Source of the DNA: an uncultured Phocaeicola sp. | GTDB lineage: Bacteria; Bacteroidota; Bacteroidia; Bacteroidales; Bacteroidaceae | Assembly (NCBI GenBank): GCA_947626525.1 | Contig: CANQSM010000026.1 | Location: forward strand, 1-37,592 | Direction: 5' to 3' | Length of the DNA stretch: 37,592 nt | Part shown: piece by piece, positions 32,445 through 37,592 of the stretch | How positions within the stretch are numbered: position 1 is the stretch's first letter | How the letters are laid out: every line of letters begins with the position of its first letter | The notes under the pieces: model-generated | The model's database searches: none | Seen by the model: the letters and a program-made list of their open reading frames with translations, nothing else | Told to the model about the DNA's origin: nothing | Translations under genes and position numbers: made by a program

Positions 32445-35400
32445 ATCTTTACCTCCTTTTTGCGATTCATCATCATGTAAACAATCGGAATTATAAATCC
32501 GTTCAAGAATGTGGAAGTCAGTAAACCTCCCAATATCACCTTAGCCATCGGACTCTGAATTTCATTTCCAGCCAAATCACCGTTAACGGCCAGTGGTATC
32601 ATAGCCAAAGCCGATGAAAGAGCGGTCATCAAAATCGGGTTCAGGCGATCTAACGATCCTTTTATGACACTCTCATGCAATGCCAGCCCTTCACTGCGCA
32701 ACTGGTTATAATGAGATATCAGCAACATACCGTTACGGGTAGCGATTCCAAACAACGAAATCAATCCAATGATAGCCGGAATACTGATTTCACCGGTCGT
32801 TATGAACAAAGCGAACACCCCACCAATCAATGCCAGCGGCAAGTTTATCAAAATGATTCCACTCTGTGCCATATTCTTAAATTCAGAATACAGCAACAGG
32901 AAAATAACGAAAATAGACATGAGGGAAGTCAAAAGCAACGTCCTAGAAGCAGCCTGCTCACTTTCAAATTGTCCTCCGTATTCCACATGGTATCCTTCGG
33001 GAAGGGTAATCTGTCCGGCTACCCGATCCTGAATGTCATTGACCACGCTACGTACATCGCGTCCCGAAGTGTTGGCGGATATCACAATCTTACGCTTCAC
33101 ATTCTCACGACTGATGGTATTGGGCCCCATGGACGAACGTACTTCCGCCACATAATGCAAAGGCACTTTCCTGTCTCCCGCATCCATCATCAACTGACGA
33201 ACTTTTTCTATCTCATCCCGGCTGTCATCCTTTGTACGAACCACCAGATTAAATGCCTTTCCTTCTTCATATACCTGAGAAACCACTTCACCGGCCATGT
33301 TCACATTCACAAACTCTTCAAATTCCGGTAAAGAGATACCGTATTTGGCAAGCATTTCACGTTTCGGAACAATATTCAGTTCCGGACGTTCTATTTGCTG
33401 CTCCACGTTCAAGTCGGCAATGCCTTCCACACTGCGGATGGCCTCCTTTATCTGATTGCCTAACGCGAACATCTTATTCAGATCTGTACCAAACAGCTTA
33501 ATGGCAATACTGGCCTTTGTCCCACTGAGCATGGCATCAATACGGTGACTGATAGGTTGTCCTATTTCGATATTGGCACCAGTTATCGTCGAAAGCTTCT
33601 CTCTAACCTCTGCCGTCAGTTCCTTACGCGAACGGTCTTTCAATTCGAACGGCGCTTCAATCTCCGAAGTATTCACACCCAATGCATGCTCATCCAGCTC
33701 GGCACGTCCCGTTTTACGGGCCACGGTCTGAATCTCGGGAATTGTCATCAGCAACTCCTCTGCCCGATGTCCCATCTTATCGCTTTCCTCCAAAGAAATA
33801 CCCGGTAAGGAACTTACATTAATAGTGAAAGATCCCTCATTAAAAGATGGAAGGAAACTATGCCCCAATGTGAAGAAAAAGCCCAGAGCAATCAGAAACA
33901 GAGCAATCGTACCACCTAATACGATTCGCCTATGTGCCAAAGCCCATTCCAAAGCCACCGCATAATATTTTCGTAACCATACAGCCACAAAACTTTCCTT
34001 AGGCAATCCGTCTCCTTTATTTTTTCCTAACAAATAGCTGCAAAGCACAGGAGTCACCGTCAGGGCAACCACTGTAGACGCAAACAGGGCAACGATAAAC
34101 GCAATACCCAACGGAACCAGCATACGCCCTTCCATACCTGTAAGGAAAAACAAAGGAACGAAGCTTACTATAATAATCAAGGTAGAGTTCAAAATCGGCA
34201 TACGCACCTCTTTGGAAGCATTAAACACCACCTCCTTCACGGAAAGTCGTTCCGGCTCCGGAAGCATCCGGTTTTCCCTCAACCGCTTCCATACGTTTTC
34301 CACATCCACAATGGCGTCATCCACCAAAGAACCGATAGCAATAGCCATACCTCCCAAGCTCATCGTATTGATAGTCAGCCCCATGAAATGCAGTACCAAC
34401 ACAGAGACCACCAACGAAAGCGGAAGGGTAATCAATGAAATGACCGTCGTACGTACATTGGCCAAGAAAAGGAACAAAACAATCACCACAAAAACAGCTC
34501 CCTCATACAATGAAGTCTTTACGTTACCAATAGAACTTTCTATGAAACGCGACTGACGGAATATATCCGTAGACACTTTCACGTCCTTTGGCAGATTCTG
34601 CTGCAGATCTTTAATCGAATTATCCAATTTTTCCGTCAGCTCAATGGTTCCGGTCTTCGGTTGTTTGGTCACTGTTATCAGCACTGCGGGCTTTCCTTCC
34701 ACTGAAGCCGTACCCAATTTCGGCTCCTGTCCCCCAATCCCGACATCCGCCACATCTTCAAGCAAGACAGGCATCTGATTGACAGTTTTCACCACCGCAC
34801 GGGCCAGTTCATCCACATTATGGGTGGACAATACCCCTCGTACAATATACTCATTCCCATACTCATATAGCACGCCTCCATTGGCATTACGGTTCATATT
34901 GCGTGTCACCGTCATCACTTCATCCAGCGTCACCCCATAATGTTTCATACGTGCCGGATCGAGTAAAATCTGATACTCCTTGATATCACCTCCCAAGACA
35001 GCCACCTGAGCCACTCCGCCAGTAGAAAGCAAGCGGGGACGAATCGTCCAATCAGCCAATGTACGCAAATCAAGCATGGAAGTACTGTCCGCTGTCAGCC
35101 CGATAATCAGTAATTCCCCCAAAATGGAAGACTGCGGCCCCAATGTCGGTTTACTCACATTATCGGGAAGCTCCTCTCCTACAATCGCCAACTTCTCCGA
35201 TACAATCTGTCGGGCCAGATAAATATCCGTTCCCCAGTCAAACTCTACCCACACCACAGAAAAACCATTCGTAGAGGAAGAACGGACACGACGTACATGC
35301 GTCGCCCCATTTACAGCTGTTTCCACCGGAAAGGTAACCAGCTGTTCCACTTCCTCGGCCGCCATTCCATTGGCTTCCGTCATAATCACTACAGTAGGCG

Positions 35401-35530
35401 CATTCAAATCGGGAAAAACATCTACTTCCGTATGATAGGCCGTATAAGTTCCCCCGACCAACAACAACATAGCCGCCGCCAAAACAAGGATTCGGTTATG
35501 CAACGAGAAACGTATAATTTTATTCAGCAT
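32441..35530 (-). CDS. CusA/CzcA-family heavy-metal RND efflux pump
   Basis: The 1029-aa inner-membrane antiporter of a tripartite heavy-metal exporter. It has the RND architecture: one helix, a large periplasmic loop, a bundle of helices, and the same repeated. The proton-relay motif in helix 4 is GSLVDDAIVDVEN (400-412) with D404/D405, the heavy-metal RND type and distinct from AcrB-type pumps. Near the second periplasmic loop MLSGTKASIAIKLFG resembles CusA. Whether it exports Cu+/Ag+ or Zn/Co/Cd cannot be decided here. It lies 11 nt after the adaptor gene and overlaps the channel gene by 4 nt, so the three form one operon. Confidence 0.95.
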   Translation of the reverse strand: MLNKIIRFSLHNRILVLAAAMLLLVGGTYTAYHTEVDVFPDLNAPTVVIMTEANGMAAEEVEQLVTFPVETAVNGATHVRRVRSSSTNGFSVVWVEFDWGTDIYLARQIVSEKLAIVGEELPDNVSKPTLGPQSSILGELLIIGLTADSTSMLDLRTLADWTIRPRLLSTGGVAQVAVLGGDIKEYQILLDPARMKHYGVTLDEVMTVTRNMNRNANGGVLYEYGNEYIVRGVLSTHNVDELARAVVKTVNQMPVLLEDVADVGIGGQEPKLGTASVEGKPAVLITVTKQPKTGTIELTEKLDNSIKDLQQNLPKDVKVSTDIFRQSRFIESSIGNVKTSLYEGAVFVVIVLFLFLANVRTTVISLITLPLSLVVSVLVLHFMGLTINTMSLGGMAIAIGSLVDDAIVDVENVWKRLRENRMLPEPERLSVKEVVFNASKEVRMPILNSTLIIIVSFVPLFFLTGMEGRMLVPLGIAFIVALFASTVVALTVTPVLCSYLLGKNKGDGLPKESFVAVWLRKYYAVALEWALAHRRIVLGGTIALFLIALGFFFTLGHSFLPSFNEGSFTINVSSLPGISLEESDKMGHRAEELLMTIPEIQTVARKTGRAELDEHALGVNTSEIEAPFELKDRSRKELTAEVREKLSTITGANIEIGQPISHRIDAMLSGTKASIAIKLFGTDLNKMFALGNQIKEAIRSVEGIADLNVEQQIERPELNIVPKREMLAKYGISLPEFEEFVNVNMAGEVVSQVYEEGKAFNLVVRTKDDSRDEIEKVRQLMMDAGDRKVPLHYVAEVRSSMGPNTISRENVKRKIVISANTSGRDVRSVVNDIQDRVAGQITLPEGYHVEYGGQFESEQAASRTLLLTSLMSIFVIFLLLYSEFKNMAQSGIILINLPLALIGGVFALFITTGEISIPAIIGLISLFGIATRNGMLLISHYNQLRSEGLALHESVIKGSLDRLNPILMTALSSALAMIPLAVNGDLAGNEIQSPMAKVILGGLLTSTFLNGFIIPIVYMMMNRKKEVKI

Positions 35531-35541
35531 AGTCCGTCCTT

Positions 35542-36684
35542 TTAATGTTCATGACTGTGAGCAGGGATCGCATTCGAAGCCGAAGCCAGTTTCACCTGAT
35601 AAGCTCCCTTTGTCACTACTTTGTCACCCGCTCTCAGCCCGGAAAGAATCTGCACCTCTTTTCCGTTATCTGTCCCCGGCGTCACTTCCTGCTTTTTATA
35701 TCCCTCTTCATCCAATTGCAGATAGACAAAGAACAATCCCTGCTCTTCCGTTAAGGCAGTTTTGGGCAACACCATCGTGTTCGGCATTTCGCTCGACAAA
35801 AGATAAATCTCCACAAAAGAACCGGGAACCACTTCTCCCCGATTATCGAATTCAAACGTTACCGGGATAAAGAAAGAAGAAGCATCAGTCGCTTTACCGA
35901 AAGACAGCACCTTCCCGTGCAGTTCATCCAGTTCATACACCCTGTCATCGTATGGAGTTTTAAAATTGGCCGACCGAATCTGGCCCAAATACTTGTAATA
36001 TTTCTCCGACACCTCTGCACGTAAAAACAAACGACGGTTCTGGGTTATGCTTACCAACGGTTGTCCCACCGTTACGTAATCCCCCTCCTTCACCAGGCAA
36101 CTCTTCACATAGCCTCCTATCGGAGCTACAATAGCCTGCCTTCCGGAACCCCTCGACTGGGCAGCCAAAGCCTCATAACTTAACTTCGCATTTTCATAAT
36201 TTTGCCTGATACCGGCAAAATCCTTTGCCGAAACAATTTTATTTTCAATCAGCTTGGAAGCTCTTTCATACTCCTGCCTGGCCGTTTCGTAAGCTATTTT
36301 AGCCCGCTGTGCCGGATCACCGTCCGCCATGCTGCCCGTGGCAATCGTCAGCAAGTTCGCCCCTTTCCCTACACTCATGCCCTCCGTCACAGACGAACCG
36401 AAAGAAACCATACCGGCCACATGGGCCACCACCGTAGCCTCATCTCCCTGGGCCGCCTGTACCTGCCCGCCGGCAGGAATCACCTGACGGAAAGCTTTGG
36501 GCTGTATGGTTTCCACCACGACTCCCGCCGCCTTGGCTTTTTCAGGCGAAAGAATGATTTCATCCGAATGAGAAGATTCGGATTCGGTTTCATGACTATG
36601 CCCTTCGTGCGAACTCCCATTACCGCACGATACAGATAACAACAAGGCACCGGCAAATGCGCCCCATAAATATAGTTTTTCCAT
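35542..36684 (-). CDS. CusB/CzcB-like periplasmic adaptor lipoprotein
   Basis: The 380-aa membrane-fusion protein linking pump and channel. Lipobox SVSC gives lipidated C20, so it is anchored to the inner membrane. Directly after it, HEGHSHETESESSHSDE is rich in His and Glu, and the protein ends in HSHEH; both tails are plausible metal-handling segments. The core has the barrel-sandwich/lipoyl halves (HVAGMVSFGSSVTEG and APIGGYVKSCLVKEGDYV) around a helical hairpin (about 125-175), then a beta-barrel (LFLRAEVSEKY). Gap of 11 nt to the pump gene; 79 nt after a small His/Cys-rich gene on the same strand. Confidence 0.94.
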   Translation of the reverse strand: MEKLYLWGAFAGALLLSVSCGNGSSHEGHSHETESESSHSDEIILSPEKAKAAGVVVETIQPKAFRQVIPAGGQVQAAQGDEATVVAHVAGMVSFGSSVTEGMSVGKGANLLTIATGSMADGDPAQRAKIAYETARQEYERASKLIENKIVSAKDFAGIRQNYENAKLSYEALAAQSRGSGRQAIVAPIGGYVKSCLVKEGDYVTVGQPLVSITQNRRLFLRAEVSEKYYKYLGQIRSANFKTPYDDRVYELDELHGKVLSFGKATDASSFFIPVTFEFDNRGEVVPGSFVEIYLLSSEMPNTMVLPKTALTEEQGLFFVYLQLDEEGYKKQEVTPGTDNGKEVQILSGLRAGDKVVTKGAYQVKLASASNAIPAHSHEH

Positions 36685-36763
36685 AATTTAAGATTAGAAT
36701 TTACAATAAAAAGAACAAAAAAGAAAGATTCCGCATCCCGAAAGGGAGTTCCGTTCCTCCCAA

Positions 36764-37168
36764 TCAGGCACAAGGAGGCGCACGAAGCCCTTCCGTACAT
36801 CGCACGGTAAGGCTATGAAGAGATTCAATATAAGTGAAATTCAACTCCTTAACCGGTTCATCAGGTATTCCAAGCTTCAAGATATCCGCAATGGAATAGA
36901 GAAGAGTGATGAACGGAAAATAAGACAACATATCCGTTCCGGAAGAAGGGACGGGACAATAAAATTTAGTAACACAACCGCCTTCACACTGTTCCGGTAA
37001 AGAATGATGACGGGCTGTTCCGCAAGTCTGCTCACAAGTCGCCCAATCATGCTGCAAACAAATAAAATTCAAATGGTGATGGTGCGGGAAAACCGACGCT
37101 GTCAGCATCACCATGCAGACAACCATCAGCACATAAGCTATGTTACGTTTCCATTTCATTTTATTCAT
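36764..37168 (-). CDS. Small His/Cys-rich exported or membrane protein (DUF6769-like)
   Basis: A 134-aa protein of unknown function. Residues about 9-27 are a hydrophobic signal or anchor segment; then come a HHHH run (29-32) and cysteines C37, C45, C49, C61, C65 and C71 with an extra HH pair (54-55), a plausible metal-binding region. A second hydrophobic stretch follows (about 80-97). I think it resembles the small DUF6769 proteins that precede Bacteroidetes metal-efflux operons, but this is from memory. I start at ATG 37168 because the longer frame (to 37216) would include the -7 box at 37186-37193; ATG 37159 is an alternative. It leads the CusB-CusA-TolC operon. Confidence 0.75.
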   Translation of the reverse strand: MNKMKWKRNIAYVLMVVCMVMLTASVFPHHHHLNFICLQHDWATCEQTCGTARHHSLPEQCEGGCVTKFYCPVPSSGTDMLSYFPFITLLYSIADILKLGIPDEPVKELNFTYIESLHSLTVRCTEGLRAPPCA

Positions 37169-37185
37169 TGTATAATTTTCAGGCG

Positions 37186-37193
37186 CAAAGATA
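37186..37193 (-). promoter_or_regulatory. -7 box of the metal-efflux operon
   Basis: Read on the - strand this is TATCTTTG, an exact match to TAnnTTTG. The start of transcription would fall near 37179, about 10 nt from ATG 37168. No clear -33 TTTG is present, which would fit a promoter that needs an activator, for instance a metal sensor. Confidence 0.6.
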
Positions 37194-37307
37194 AAATCTA
37201 TTTTTAATCCATACACACTTTCGTTGTAAAATTACACATTGGGGACAATCACTTTGCAAGTTGGTTGCATGATTCCCCTCCCACATAACAGGAATCGTCA
37301 AATACAA

Positions 37308-37352
37308 AAAGAGCCTTGCGAAGGCATAGGAAAACCATTCGCAAGGCTCTTT
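37308..37352 (-). terminator. Strong terminator of the last gene
   Basis: AAAGAGCCTTGCGAA (37308-37322) and TTCGCAAGGCTCTTT (37338-37352) form a perfect 15-bp stem with a 15-nt loop. Read on the - strand it is followed by TTTTTG, so it ends transcription of the gene whose stop is at 37380. Confidence 0.88.
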
Positions 37353-37379
37353 CACGCTTATATCATTACTTTTCGTATT

Positions 37380-37592
37380 TCAATTCCTCATCGACTTCAC
37401 ATACTTCCACTTTTTAATGCCATCCATCCATTTTTTCCGGCCATAATATACCGGAGCCTTGCCCGGAGAACAGAAGTAAAGGTTCTCATCCCGGTCCGAA
37501 CCGATCAGGTTCCCATCCTCGTCCGTATACTCGTACCAGTAAACCTCACACGGAGAGGAACGGTGTATGAATATACCCGAATGAAAGAACAA
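37380..37592 (-). CDS. Unrecognised protein, C-terminal part only
   Basis: Only the last 71 codons, stop included, lie in the window; the N-terminus is beyond the right edge. The visible part is rich in Tyr, Trp and charged residues (YWYEYTDEDGNLIGSD, then a tail ending in WKYVKSMRN) and has no hydrophobic segment. I do not recognise a family. That it is real is supported by the perfect terminator 28 nt after its stop. Confidence 0.65.
   Translation of the reverse strand: MFFHSGIFIHRSSPCEVYWYEYTDEDGNLIGSDRDENLYFCSPGKAPVYYGRKKWMDGIKKWKYVKSMRN

Noticed and set aside
32675-33331. 218-codon + strand open frame
   Set aside because: Antisense to the RND pump gene; shadow frame rich in His/Ser/Arg.

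Overview
The window looks like chromosomal DNA from a Bacteroidales species, most likely Bacteroides or Phocaeicola. Four things point there. Many gene starts are preceded by the Bacteroidetes -7 box TAnnTTTG rather than a classical -35/-10 pair. The primary sigma factor is the short form without region 1.1 (286 aa). Lipoproteins and a CzcA/CusA-type efflux operon are of Bacteroides type. The membrane pyrophosphatase carries, at identical residue numbers, the four signature residues I recall for the Bacteroides vulgatus dual Na+/H+ enzyme. Almost all of the window is core metabolism; accessory or decayed DNA is confined to a few gaps.

Layout from left to right. (1) 1-668 is non-coding and ends in the radA promoter. 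(2) radA, a FAD-dependent dehydrogenase and a LuxR-type regulator with a degenerate receiver run tightly on the + strand (669-4356). (3) gltB-gltD-asnB (4653-12335) form a nitrogen-assimilation operon that ends in a 12-bp bidirectional terminator facing a MATE exporter on the - strand. (4) A stand-alone CheY-like receiver (+) converges on rpoD (-). Upstream of rpoD on the same strand lie kpsF/kdsD and kdsA, which overlap as ATGA and serve KDO synthesis. (5) A small uronate/pectin-like locus follows: a GH28 lipoprotein (-) diverging from a DapA-family lyase and a sodium:solute symporter (+). (6) 21830-24187 is an accessory pocket. It holds the symporter terminator, a shredded P-loop kinase fragment, a ~143-nt nearly continuous RNA hairpin, a DUF4377-like lipoprotein and about 900 nt with no convincing gene. 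(7) The membrane pyrophosphatase hppA is followed by a 600-nt gap with two strong hairpins and an array of phased palindromes. (8) metA, a U32-family protein (RlhA-like) and a zinc-ribbon membrane protein run on the - strand, with a C-terminal remnant of a PP2C phosphatase between metA and its likely promoter. (9) A heavy-metal RND efflux operon (small His/Cys-rich protein, CusB-like adaptor, CusA/CzcA-like pump, TolC-like channel) is on the - strand. The window closes with the C-terminus of an unrecognised protein and its terminator.

How the genes work together. GltBD makes glutamate and AsnB uses glutamine nitrogen to make asparagine, so the operon covers ammonium handling. KdsD and KdsA supply KDO for lipid A/LPS. 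GH28, the lyase and the symporter plausibly release, import and cleave a uronic acid sugar, although no SusC/SusD pair is present. The most unusual material is in the gaps: the hairpin leader at 22245-22387, the 22-bp phased palindromes at 26721-26800, the nested stems at 20207-20278, and two gene remnants too short for routine gene calling.
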